The position numbers were made by a program, and so were the translations under genes. Below the pieces are notes generated by a model. That model was not told the origin of the DNA and did no database searches. It saw only the letters and a program-made list of their open reading frames with translations. Below are positions 1-7,003 of a DNA stretch of 7,003 bases, in pieces (the stretch's first letter is position 1; each line of letters starts with the position of its first letter). This stretch comes from an uncultured Oscillibacter sp. (lineage in GTDB: Bacteria; Bacillota; Clostridia; Oscillospirales; Oscillospiraceae). The stretch is taken from NCBI GenBank assembly GCA_900551885.1, contig URXS01000100.1:1-7003 (forward strand), written 5' to 3'.

Positions 1-431
1 CCGCCATGGCCCTGCGGGGAGCCGACACCGGTAGCTTCACTACCATCGACCTGCTGACCTGCCGGCCGGACACCGGGGAGGTGGCGTTTTACAAGTACGG
101 CGCCGCCCCCAGTTATTTGAAGAAGGGCGGCGTGGTCCGCCGGGTCACCGGCGGCACGCTGCCGGCAGGCCTTCGGGGCGCCCCGGCAGTGCCGGACGTG
201 ACCCGGGCGACCCTGGAGCCCGGCAGCTTTGCGGTCCTCATCAGTGACGGTGTGGCGGACCCAGGCCGGGACGAATGGCTGATGGACCTGTTGGCCGGTT
301 GGGAGGGAGATGATCCCCAGGCCCTGGCCGGGTTGATTCTAAGCGAAAGCATCCACCGGGAGGGCCTTCAGGACGACTGCGGCATCCAGGTGCTGTACCG
401 GGGAAATCAGGGCGCTGTAAAAAAGGTGTGA
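1..431 (+). CDS. spoIIE: Stage II sporulation protein E (SpoIIE)-like serine phosphatase, C-terminal part, 5'-truncated by window edge
   Basis: Only the last ~142 codons are present; the reading frame is open at the left edge and ends with TGA at 429-431. The ATG at 6 is internal and not the start. SpoIIE is a membrane-bound PP2C-type phosphatase that dephosphorylates SpoIIAA to activate sigma-F in the forespore. The visible part matches the end of the PP2C domain: FTTIDLL, then a KYGAAPSYLKK segment resembling the KxGSAPSF stretch of Bacillus SpoIIE, then ISDGV (Asp at 246-248) and DDCGI (Asp-Asp at 372-377), which sit where the family has its metal-binding Asp residues. The N-terminal membrane part cannot be seen. 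Another PP2C/SpoIIE-domain phosphatase such as an RsbU-like protein is possible, but the GAAPSY motif favours SpoIIE. Identity is by recognition, without a search. Confidence 0.82.
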   Translation, partial: AMALRGADTGSFTTIDLLTCRPDTGEVAFYKYGAAPSYLKKGGVVRRVTGGTLPAGLRGAPAVPDVTRATLEPGSFAVLISDGVADPGRDEWLMDLLAGWEGDDPQALAGLILSESIHREGLQDDCGIQVLYRGNQGAVKKV

Positions 432-443
432 CAGCGGTATAAT
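415..443 (+). promoter_or_regulatory. Possible sigma-A promoter for the small membrane-protein gene
   Basis: A perfect -10 hexamer TATAAT lies at 438-443, just after the spoIIE stop. A weak -35 candidate, CTGTAA (415-420, 3 of 6 consensus bases), lies 17 bp upstream of it. A start near 450 would leave a leader of about 55 nt before the ATG at 506. A small inverted repeat GCCGC-T-GCGGC (450-460) lies at the start of that leader. The -10 is clear but the -35 is poor, so the gene may also be read through from spoIIE. Confidence 0.4.
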
Positions 444-505
444 TCTCCTGCCGCTGCGGCAAAATGAAACCATCATACTGTGAGCGACAGGAGGCAAGAG
501 CGCGG

Positions 506-775
506 ATGGTGAAAGGCATTTCCAGACGGGTCGTGGTGGTGGATTCCCCGGACCAGCGGTATTTTGAGCAGGCGATCTTCATTGTGCGGAACGACGCCGC
601 CGGAGAGGGCGTCAGCGCCCGGGAGCTGGTGGAGGAGGCCAAACGGGTGGCCCGGAATTACGCCGGTGGCGACCACGGACGGTTCAGCCGTTTTTGCCGG
701 ATGAATCCGGCGGTGTACACGCTGCTGGGAGCGGGCGGCATCGGCCTGGCGTGGCTGACGGTGGCCCTGATTTAA
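506..775 (+). CDS. Small conserved-looking protein with a C-terminal membrane segment, function unknown
   Basis: The product has 89 residues. I chose the ATG at 506 because AGGAGG (489-494) lies 11 nt upstream; an in-frame ATG at 464 has no ribosome binding site and would add 14 unlikely residues. The soluble part (about residues 1-65) begins MVKGISRRVVVVDSPD and continues with FEQAIFIVRND and a charged helix (SARELVEEAKRVARNY). The last ~22 residues (NPAVYTLLGAGG to VALI) form one hydrophobic segment with almost nothing after it, so it looks like a tail-anchored protein with a cytoplasmic N-terminal domain. I recall similar short clostridial proteins carrying the uninformative name 'translation initiation factor 2', but nothing here resembles IF2. 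It follows spoIIE by 74 bp on the same strand and ends 5 bp before the terminator hairpin. A sporulation role is only guilt by association. Confidence 0.75.
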   Translation: MVKGISRRVVVVDSPDQRYFEQAIFIVRNDAAGEGVSARELVEEAKRVARNYAGGDHGRFSRFCRMNPAVYTLLGAGGIGLAWLTVALI

Positions 776-817
776 AAAAAGAAGGTCGGTCCTTTTGGAC
801 CGGCCTTCTAGCGTTTT
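774..817. terminator. Strong intrinsic terminator shared by the converging transcription units
   Basis: Stem GAAGGTCGGTCC (781-792), loop TTTT, stem GGACCGGCCTTC (797-808): 12 bp with one G-T pair, extendable by A780-T809. For the minus strand it begins 7 bp after the ribF stop and is followed by seven T residues (complement of 774-780), a textbook rho-independent terminator for the infB-ribF operon. For the plus strand it follows the small gene by 5 bp; the downstream tract (TAGCGTTTTATTT) is weaker, so termination in that direction is probably less efficient. Confidence 0.9.
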
Positions 818-1715
818 ATTTGGCTGTTTCAAAGTATTGTCGGGTAGCCTCCGCGTCGGCAGCGATCTGGGAGCGGAGCGCGTCCAGAGTGTCAAAGCGC
901 ATCTCATCCCGCAATCGCTGGAAGAACTCCAGCCGCAGGGTCTGACCGTACAGGTCACCCTCAAAGTCCAGGAGACTGGCCTCCACCGTTACATCTGTAC
1001 CGTTGTTGACCGTGGGCCGGGTGCCCACGTTGGTGACTGCGGCGTAGCTGGCGCCATCCGGCAGATAGGCCCGGGTCACATAGACCCCGTGGCTGGGCAC
1101 CAGTACGTGGGGCGGGACCGTGAGATTGGCAGTGGGAAACAGACGGGATGAGCCAATGCCCCGCCCATGGCGGACCGTGCCCGTCAGGGTGTGGGGATGG
1201 CCCAGGAAGCGGTTGGCCCGGTCAATCTGCCCTAGCTCCAGGAGACGGCGGATGTAGGTGGAGCTGACCTCGATCCCCGCCACCTCCACCTTGGGAATAA
1301 TATCACAGCCCAGACCCAGTTCGCGGCATTTTTCAGCCAGCAGCTCCGGCGAGCCCTGGTTCTTATGGCCAAAGTGGTGGTCGTGACCCGCCACCAGATG
1401 GACGGCGTGGTACCGGCCCACCAGGATCTCCGTGATGAAGTCCTCCCAGGAGGTGGTCATCATCTCGTGGTCGAAGGGGACCATCAGCACGTCCCGGATG
1501 CCGTACAGACGGCGCGCCAGGTCCCGCCGGTCCTCTGGCGAGTTGATCAAGGGGCAGGGAATACCGGTGACCACCTCTTTCGGGGGGCGATCATAGGTGA
1601 ACAGGGCCGGAGTGCAGCCCCGACGGGCCGCCTCCTCCACGGTACGGCGCAGCAAGGCACCGTGACCCAGGTGGACTCCGTCAAAGAAGCCCAGGGCAAT
1701 AACTCTCTCTTTCAT
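816..1715 (-). CDS. ribF: Bifunctional riboflavin kinase / FAD synthetase
   Basis: The protein (299 aa) phosphorylates riboflavin to FMN and adenylates FMN to FAD in the cytoplasm. The N-terminal nucleotidyltransferase domain carries GFFDGVHLGH (residues 9-18), AGHDHHFGHKNQG (109-121, the position of the usual GxDFRFG motif) and SSTYIRRLLELG (151-162). The C-terminal flavokinase domain carries GTVRHGRG (179-186), LFPTANL (192-198), NVGTRPT (229-235) and VEASLLDF (244-251, with the likely catalytic Glu245). Length is typical, though the N-terminus is short, without the ~10-15 residues found before the first strand in some homologues. The ATG at 1715 was chosen because the protein then begins directly with the nucleotide-binding strand and CGGAG lies 10 nt upstream inside the end of truB. 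It is last in the operon, 5 bp after truB, and ends before the terminator hairpin. Confidence 0.95.
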   Translation of the reverse strand: MKERVIALGFFDGVHLGHGALLRRTVEEAARRGCTPALFTYDRPPKEVVTGIPCPLINSPEDRRDLARRLYGIRDVLMVPFDHEMMTTSWEDFITEILVGRYHAVHLVAGHDHHFGHKNQGSPELLAEKCRELGLGCDIIPKVEVAGIEVSSTYIRRLLELGQIDRANRFLGHPHTLTGTVRHGRGIGSSRLFPTANLTVPPHVLVPSHGVYVTRAYLPDGASYAAVTNVGTRPTVNNGTDVTVEASLLDFEGDLYGQTLRLEFFQRLRDEMRFDTLDALRSQIAADAEATRQYFETAK

Positions 1716-1720
1716 GGCTC

Positions 1721-2587
1721 TTATGCTCCGAAAAAGTTTTTGATGGATGTCAGGGTGCCGGCTCTGGCCTGGGACAGGCACAGGAACTGCCGGTCCTGGC
1801 TGTAAATACGGTAAGTACCGTCCGGAATCTCCGGCAGGGTAATGGGGTTGCCGCAGCGGACCCGTTTCTCCGCCTTGGACGACTTCAAAAATAAAATGGG
1901 ATGTTCGGAGAAAAGACTGTCTGTGGGCAGCAGCAGTTCCTCTCCCTTGGCCTGGACCTCCTCCAGCGTCACCGTCTCATCCGCCGTAAAGCCCGCCGCC
2001 ATGGTGCGGCGCAGAGAATACATGGCACCGCCACAGCCCAGGGCCTGGCCGATGTCGTGGCACAGGGTGCGGATGTAGGTCCCCTTGGAGCACAGGCATC
2101 GCAGCAGGAAGTCTGTCTCACTGACCTGCTCCAGCAGCTCCAGCTCATAGAAGGTGACGGACCGAGGCTTGCGCTCCACCTCCTGTCCCTTCCGGGCCAG
2201 GTCGTAGAGCTTTTGCCCGCCCACCTTGATGGCGGAGTACATGGGGGGAATTTGCTGCTGAGGACCCTGAAACCGCTCCAGCACCTCCCGCACCTGCTCC
2301 GCCGTGATATTCACGGGCCGGGTCTCCAGGGTGGTGCCGGTGGTGTCCTGAGTGTCGGTGGTGAGACCCAAACGCAGACCCGCCATATATTCCTTCCGGC
2401 TGTTCTCAGCAAATGTCACGCCCCGGGTGGCCTGCCCCACGAACACCGGCAGTACGCCGGTGGCCATGGGGTCCAGGGTGCCGCCGTGGCCCACCCGTTT
2501 TTCATGGAGGATGCCCCGGACCTTGGCACACACGTCCATGCTGGTCCAGCCGGCGGGTTTATCAATAATCAGGATTCCGTTGGGCAT
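1721..2587 (-). CDS. truB: tRNA pseudouridine(55) synthase TruB
   Basis: The protein (288 aa) converts U55 in the T-loop of tRNAs to pseudouridine. It begins with the family-typical GILIIDKPAGWTSMDV segment. The catalytic motif RVGHGGTLDPMATGVLPV has the nucleophilic Asp at residue 39. KEYMAGLRLGLTTDTQD (about 65-81), IPPMYSAIKVGGQKLYDLAR and SKGTYIRTLCHDIG follow in the usual order. The last ~60 residues match the position of the small C-terminal RNA-binding domain. The ATG at 2587 begins the conserved region; AGG (2595-2597) lies 7 nt upstream and a second purine run GGGAGAGG at 2599-2606. The open frame extends 69 codons further upstream, but that part lies over nrnA and is not homologous. 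The gene starts 32 bp after the nrnA stop. Confidence 0.96.
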   Translation of the reverse strand: MPNGILIIDKPAGWTSMDVCAKVRGILHEKRVGHGGTLDPMATGVLPVFVGQATRGVTFAENSRKEYMAGLRLGLTTDTQDTTGTTLETRPVNITAEQVREVLERFQGPQQQIPPMYSAIKVGGQKLYDLARKGQEVERKPRSVTFYELELLEQVSETDFLLRCLCSKGTYIRTLCHDIGQALGCGGAMYSLRRTMAAGFTADETVTLEEVQAKGEELLLPTDSLFSEHPILFLKSSKAEKRVRCGNPITLPEIPDGTYRIYSQDRQFLCLSQARAGTLTSIKNFFGA

Positions 2588-2619
2588 TGGGTTACCTGCC
2601 TCTCCCGGGCCGACCTGGG

Positions 2620-3576
2620 TCAGCCCTGATAGTCCGGGACGATCTGGGCGATGGCCGCCAGGATCTTCTTCTTGGCTTCCGCCCAGGGGGCCTCCACGGT
2701 GCAGCCCGCCGCGGCGGCGTGACCGCCGCCGCCCAAAAGGCGGCAGACCTCCGTGGCGTTGACTCGTTCTCCGGTACGCACAGACATTTTCCACACATCC
2801 GGCCGCAGCTCCCGCATGGTGACGGCGCAGTCCACACCTTCGATCTGGCCGCCCAGGGCACTGAGGTCCTCGGCGTCGCTTTCATCGGCGCCCACCCGCT
2901 CCATCAAAGACATGGGCACGGACAAAATCGCCACCCGGTCGTTGTCATAAAACTCGCAATCGTTCAGCATAGCGCCTTCCAACTGCATCCGCCTGCGGCT
3001 CTTGGTGCGGAAAAAGACCTTGTTGACGGTCCGGTAATCGATGCCGGTCCGCAGCAGCGCTGCCGCCACGGCGTGGGTATAGGCGGTGGTGTTGGTATAG
3101 GCAAAGCATCCGGTGTCTGTGGATACGGCCACATACAGCGGCAGGGCCATCTCCGCCGTCACAGGGCCCAGATGGGCCAGAATGTCATAGATCAGCTCAC
3201 CGCAGGCGGCAGCCTCCGGACGGACGATGTTGGCCTTCCCGAAGTGCTCAAAAGAGGGGTGATGGTCAATGGCCAGGTCAATGCGGTCCATATAGACCTT
3301 GGCGTTTTTCGGCAGAAGATTGGTGGTGGCCACGTCAGTGGAGACCACGCATTCCGGTGCAAAATCCGTCGGAGCAGTGTAGGGCGTAAAATAGGGAGCA
3401 CTGGTTTTCGTCAGCTCCGGATTGGGCAGCAGGTACGCTGTCTTTCCCAGACGGCGGAGCCCGGCGCACAGTGCGGCGGCGCAGCCCACGGTGTCCCCGT
3501 CAGGACGCACATGGGTCAAAATCAGGACGTTGTCAAAGGTCCGCAGCAGCACGGCGGTCTGTTCCACGGTCAGCAT
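2620..3576 (-). CDS. nrnA: DHH/DHHA1 phosphoesterase, NrnA-type nanoRNase / pAp phosphatase
   Basis: The protein (318 aa) belongs to the family that degrades 2-5-nt RNAs and dephosphorylates 3'-phosphoadenosine 5'-phosphate. The DHH domain shows THVRPDGDTVG (21-31; His22, Asp26, Asp28), STDVATT with Asp81, IDHHPS (103-108) and VSTDTGCF (151-158; Asp154), the expected two-metal site. The C-terminal DHHA1 domain ends in GGGGHAAAAGC (282-292), the substrate-binding loop. A complete metal ligand set argues for an active enzyme. Start ATG at 3576 has AAGGAGG 8 nt upstream, formed by the last codons of rbfA, and only 3 bp separate the rbfA stop from this start, so translational coupling is likely. 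The position between rbfA and truB is the usual one for nrnA in Firmicutes. Whether nanoRNase or pAp activity dominates cannot be read from sequence. Confidence 0.93.
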   Translation of the reverse strand: MLTVEQTAVLLRTFDNVLILTHVRPDGDTVGCAAALCAGLRRLGKTAYLLPNPELTKTSAPYFTPYTAPTDFAPECVVSTDVATTNLLPKNAKVYMDRIDLAIDHHPSFEHFGKANIVRPEAAACGELIYDILAHLGPVTAEMALPLYVAVSTDTGCFAYTNTTAYTHAVAAALLRTGIDYRTVNKVFFRTKSRRRMQLEGAMLNDCEFYDNDRVAILSVPMSLMERVGADESDAEDLSALGGQIEGVDCAVTMRELRPDVWKMSVRTGERVNATEVCRLLGGGGHAAAAGCTVEAPWAEAKKKILAAIAQIVPDYQG

Positions 3577-3579
3577 GGC

Positions 3580-3966
3580 TCAATCCTCCTTGGGAGATGC
3601 GCCATCCTGGCGGCTCTCCTCCTTCTGCTCCACCTGCCGCAGCACCTCCAGAATGTGGGCACCGTGGAGGATGGAGTCGTCGGGGATGAACTGCAGCTCC
3701 GGGGTGTAGCGAAGCTGCAGGGTCTGTCCCAGCTCCCGCCGCAAAAAGCCCGCAGCGGATTTGAGGCCCTTCAGGACCTCCTTTTCCTGGGACTTGTCCA
3801 GAACGGAGATATAGACCCGGGCATAGCGCAGGTCGCCGGTGGTATCCACCCTGGTGACGGAGACCATGCCCACCTGGGAGACCCGGGGGTCCTTTAAGCG
3901 GCGGAGCTGATCGCTCAGCTCCCGCTGGATTTCTTCGTTGATACGGCCAATTCGATTGCTTGGCAT
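3580..3966 (-). CDS. rbfA: 30S ribosome-binding factor A
   Basis: The protein (128 aa) is a KH-fold assembly factor that binds immature 30S subunits near the 5' end of 16S rRNA and helps late maturation. Features seen: a basic first helix (NRIGRINEEIQRELSDQL), KDPRVSQVGMVSVTRVDTTGDLRYARVYISV (25-55), and LRYTPELQFIPDDSI (85-99), the family signature near the end of the domain, followed by a charged tail. The ATG at 3966 was preferred over one at 4014 because it fits the family N-terminus and has a perfect AAGGAGGT site 7 nt upstream; the upstream extension would be unrelated leader sequence. It is preceded by an unusual 383-bp gap after infB, whereas its distance to nrnA is 3 bp. Expression may therefore depend on read-through of the possible terminator at 4056-4094 or on a promoter I cannot identify. 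Confidence 0.95.
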   Translation of the reverse strand: MPSNRIGRINEEIQRELSDQLRRLKDPRVSQVGMVSVTRVDTTGDLRYARVYISVLDKSQEKEVLKGLKSAAGFLRRELGQTLQLRYTPELQFIPDDSILHGAHILEVLRQVEQKEESRQDGASPKED

Positions 3967-3973
3967 AAAAGTT

Positions 3974-3981
3974 ACCTCCTT
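3974..3981 (-). promoter_or_regulatory. Consensus Shine-Dalgarno of rbfA
   Basis: AAGGAGGT on the minus strand matches the anti-SD of 16S rRNA over all eight bases, 7 nt before the ATG at 3966. It fixes the rbfA start. It is the strongest site in the window, consistent with rbfA needing its own initiation after the long leader instead of coupling to infB. Confidence 0.9.
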
Positions 3982-4042
3982 GTGTGGAAGGGGTTGAATG
4001 ACTGGAGTGTTCACCGGGGGCGGTGGGGCTTGCGGGAGTTCC

Positions 4043-4059
4043 TACCTGGGCCGCAGGTA
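4043..4059 (-). repeat. Small stem-loop in the rbfA leader
   Basis: Perfect 6-bp inverted repeat TACCTG / CAGGTA (4043-4048 and 4054-4059) with a 5-nt loop. It begins inside the T-run of the adjacent hairpin (4068-4094), so the two could influence each other during transcription. It may equally be incidental. Confidence 0.4.
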
Positions 4060-4094
4060 AAAAGCGAAGGGACGGCGACGTGGTCGCCGCCCCT
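4056..4094 (-). terminator. Possible intrinsic terminator or attenuator upstream of rbfA
   Basis: On the minus strand GGGGCGGCGAC (4093-4083), loop CAC, GTCGCCGTCCC (4079-4069) form an 11-bp stem with one G-U pair, extendable by one A-U pair (4094/4068). It is followed by TTCGCTTTTT, so the five-T run begins five bases after the stem. The stem is strong but the T-run is displaced, so termination may be partial. On the plus strand no T-run follows. It lies 35 bp beyond the relic infB stop, where the terminator or attenuator of an older infB end might sit. Confidence 0.5.
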
Positions 4095-4128
4095 ATTGTG
4101 CGCAATGATTCGATGGGTCACTCCCTGG

Positions 4129-4173
4129 TTATCTGGGAATGTCCTCCATGGTGAAGGCATCAATGATGTCGCC
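4129..4173 (-). pseudogene. Relic of a second infB 3' end (last 14 codons and stop)
   Basis: Read on the minus strand this segment is GDIIDAFTMEDIPR plus TAA. The real infB end at 4350-4394 reads GDIIEAFTMEEIPR plus TGA. The two 45-bp segments match at 36 bases without gaps. Seven of the nine differences fall in third codon positions, one is the first base of a synonymous Arg change (AGA/CGC), and one is in the stop codon; the only amino-acid changes are two Glu/Asp swaps. Homology stops at 4173, exactly at the edge of the palindrome. The relic is in a different frame from infB and follows its stop codon, so it is not part of IF2. The pattern suggests a divergent infB tail left by recombination or insertion. 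Confidence 0.85.
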
Positions 4174-4204
4174 GGTTCCGGAAAAGCTCAGCTTTTCCGG
4201 AACC
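4174..4204. repeat. Perfect 31-bp palindrome abutting the infB relic
   Basis: GGTTCCGGAAAAGCT (4174-4188), central C, AGCTTTTCCGGAACC (4190-4204): 15-bp arms with no mismatch. No T-run follows on either strand, so it is not a standard terminator. Its left edge coincides with the end of homology between the infB relic and infB, as expected for an element terminus or a recombination junction. It could also be a protein-binding site or an RNA processing hairpin. Confidence 0.9.
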
Positions 4205-4226
4205 TCCCCGGCGGCCACCATCCTCA

Positions 4227-4331
4227 GCGGGCAGAGCCCGCCTGCGGCAAGGTTTCATTTAACGATGAAACGCTTGGACCCCCTGACGCGGGGCGCCGCA
4301 GAGCGGTGCGGGAAGGCGGCCGAAAGCCACC
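4227..4331 (-). repeat. Cluster of four short stem-loops downstream of infB
   Basis: In minus-strand order: 4331-4315, GGTGGC / GCCGCC around a UUUCG loop with one mismatch; 4309-4293, GCACCGC / GCGGCGC with loop TCT and one G-U pair; 4276-4248, CAAG-(C)-GTTTCAT / ATGAAAC-CTTG, 11 bp with one bulged C and loop CGTTAA; 4241-4227, GCGGGC / GCCCGC with loop TCT. Two of the hairpins share the same TCT triloop closed by C-G. Together with the palindrome at 4174-4204 they fill the block between the two infB tails. High GC content makes short stems likely by chance, but the density and the 11-bp AT-containing stem stand out. This may be a short interspersed repeat element or a structured RNA; I do not recognise the family. 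Confidence 0.6.
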
Positions 4332-4349
4332 TGTGAACAAACTGCTTGA

Positions 4350-6734
<2,385 letters not shown>

Positions 6735-6740
6735 TCAAAA

Positions 6741-6746
6741 CACCTC
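6741..6746 (-). promoter_or_regulatory. Ribosome binding site fixing the TTG start of infB
   Basis: GAGGTG on the minus strand is followed by TTTTGA and then TTG (6734-6732). The TGA directly before the TTG excludes any upstream in-frame start, and the next candidate, a GTG at codon 8, would cut into the conserved first helix. IF2 therefore begins at a TTG codon. Confidence 0.8.
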
Positions 6747-6754
6747 GTTTAGCT

Positions 6755-6823
6755 CCAACCCGAGGGCTGGGAAATTTTTCAGCAATTGCCGCCCCGGACG
6801 TGCCGGCGCGGCGGCGCGGTCCG
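6755..6823 (-). repeat. Two stem-loops in the short infB leader
   Basis: Between the upstream gene's stop (6824) and infB (6734) are 89 bp. Directly after the stop, CGGAC (6819-6823 read on minus) pairs with GTCCG (6795-6799), continued by six more pairs (6812-6817 with 6800-6805, one G-U) after a single-base bulge; the loop is six bases. Closer to infB, CCAGCCC / GGGTTGG (6764-6770 and 6755-6761) can form a second hairpin. Neither is followed by a T-run, so they do not look like terminators. They may protect or process the mRNA between the two genes, or simply reflect high GC. Confidence 0.45.
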
Positions 6824-7003
6824 TCAGCCCTCCTTCTTCTTGCGGAAGGAGCCCTTGCCTTTTTTCACCGGGCGGCTGTGGGCATAGGGACGCGGCTGTC
6901 CCTTCGGCTTGGGGCGTTTGTCCCTGCTGGGACGGGAATCGCGTTTGGACTTCCAGGCGCTCTCTTTTCCGGTGGAAGGGCCTCCAGCGGTTTGTCTGTC
7001 GGA
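6824..7003 (-). CDS. C-terminal tail of the gene upstream of infB, strongly basic, cut by the window edge
   Basis: A minus-strand frame open from the right edge runs 59 codons to TGA at 6824-6826. The residues are low-complexity and very basic: about one third are Lys or Arg, rich in Ser, Gly and Pro, ending in KKGKGSFRKKKEG, with no hydrophobic core. It is therefore a disordered, probably RNA-binding tail and not a folded domain. In Firmicutes the gene before infB is usually a small L7Ae-family RNA-binding protein (YlxQ), preceded by ylxR and nusA. A YlxQ homologue with a basic extension is the best guess from position, but no diagnostic domain lies in the window. The two other frames are also GC-rich here; I chose this one for its composition, open length and stop position 89 bp before infB. 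Confidence 0.6.
   Translation of the reverse strand, partial: SDRQTAGGPSTGKESAWKSKRDSRPSRDKRPKPKGQPRPYAHSRPVKKGKGSFRKKKEG

Larger units (their letters stand above)
3967..4349 (-). other. infB-rbfA intergenic region with repeats and an infB-tail relic
   Basis: This 383-bp gap is far longer than any other in the gene cluster. In transcription order it holds: a hairpin-rich block (4174-4349) ending in a perfect palindrome, a second infB 3' end (4129-4173), about 35 bp of plain sequence, a hairpin with T-run (4056-4094), a small stem-loop (4043-4059), and a leader of about 75 nt ending in the rbfA ribosome binding site. No open frame here has an acceptable ribosome binding site; the frame ending in the infB relic can be opened only from an ATG at 4221 (30 codons), with GAGG directly touching the ATG and no spacer. 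No clear promoter was found. Confidence 0.85.

Noticed and set aside
464..505. Upstream ATG giving a 103-residue version of the small membrane protein
   Set aside because: There is no ribosome binding site before 464, whereas AGGAGG stands correctly before the ATG at 506, where the plausible conserved sequence begins.
2587..3897. 436-codon open frame on the plus strand opposite truB, nrnA and rbfA
   Set aside because: It is the antisense of three clearly identified genes. The translation is rich in His, Gly and Gln with no domain, as expected from the complement of GC-rich codons, and no suitable ribosome binding site is evident.
4095..4122. Possible weak promoter (CACAAT with GTGACC upstream) for rbfA on the minus strand
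   Set aside because: The spacer is only about 15 bp, both hexamers are poor matches, and it would fire just before a possible terminator.
4129..4221. 30-codon minus-strand frame from an ATG at 4221 ending in the infB relic
   Set aside because: GAGG touches the ATG without a spacer, and half of the peptide is translated palindrome and spacer. It is better read as relic plus repeat than as a small gene.
3967..4349. Known riboswitch or T-box leader before rbfA
   Set aside because: I looked for recognisable conserved core motifs such as a T-box sequence and found none. The hairpins do not match a class I know, and the infB-tail relic explains part of the region.
4174..4349. CRISPR array or transposon with its own transposase
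   Set aside because: There are no regularly spaced direct repeats with unique spacers, and the block is too short and too structured to encode a protein.

Overview
The window looks like chromosomal DNA from a GC-rich, endospore-forming member of the Clostridia. An Oscillospiraceae-type genome (Flavonifractor/Oscillibacter-like) is my best guess, but the genus is inferred from general look and not tested. The evidence is a SpoIIE-type phosphatase domain, strong AAGGAGG-type ribosome binding sites, and the Firmicutes gene order infB-rbfA-nrnA-truB-ribF.

Layout: positions 1-775 are read on the plus strand. They hold the 3' end of a SpoIIE-like sporulation phosphatase gene and a small gene for a protein with one C-terminal membrane segment. 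A strong hairpin at 781-808 ends both converging transcription units. From 816 to the right edge everything is read on the minus strand: in transcription order, the tail of an unidentified basic protein (6824-7003), infB (IF2), a 383-bp gap, rbfA, nrnA, truB and ribF. rbfA/nrnA and truB/ribF are separated by only 3-5 bp, with each downstream ribosome binding site inside the upstream gene, so coupled translation is likely. The cluster covers translation initiation (IF2), 30S maturation (RbfA), nanoRNA/pAp turnover (NrnA), tRNA psi55 formation (TruB) and FMN/FAD synthesis (RibF).

The one unusual region is the infB-rbfA gap (3967-4349). It contains a second, untranslated copy of the last 14 codons plus stop of an infB gene (4129-4173). 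This copy differs from the real infB end (4350-4394) at 9 of 45 bases, yet every sense-codon difference is either synonymous or a Glu/Asp swap. That pattern suggests two infB tails that diverged while both were translated, followed by recombination or insertion, and not decay of a simple duplicate. The 176 bp between the two tails (4174-4349) are packed with stem-loops, including a perfect 15-bp-arm palindrome that starts exactly where the homology ends. Downstream of the relic is a hairpin with a T-run that could terminate or attenuate transcription before rbfA.

I see no CRISPR array, tRNA, rRNA, transposase gene or defence system here. Apart from the infB-rbfA gap, the region is ordinary housekeeping DNA.
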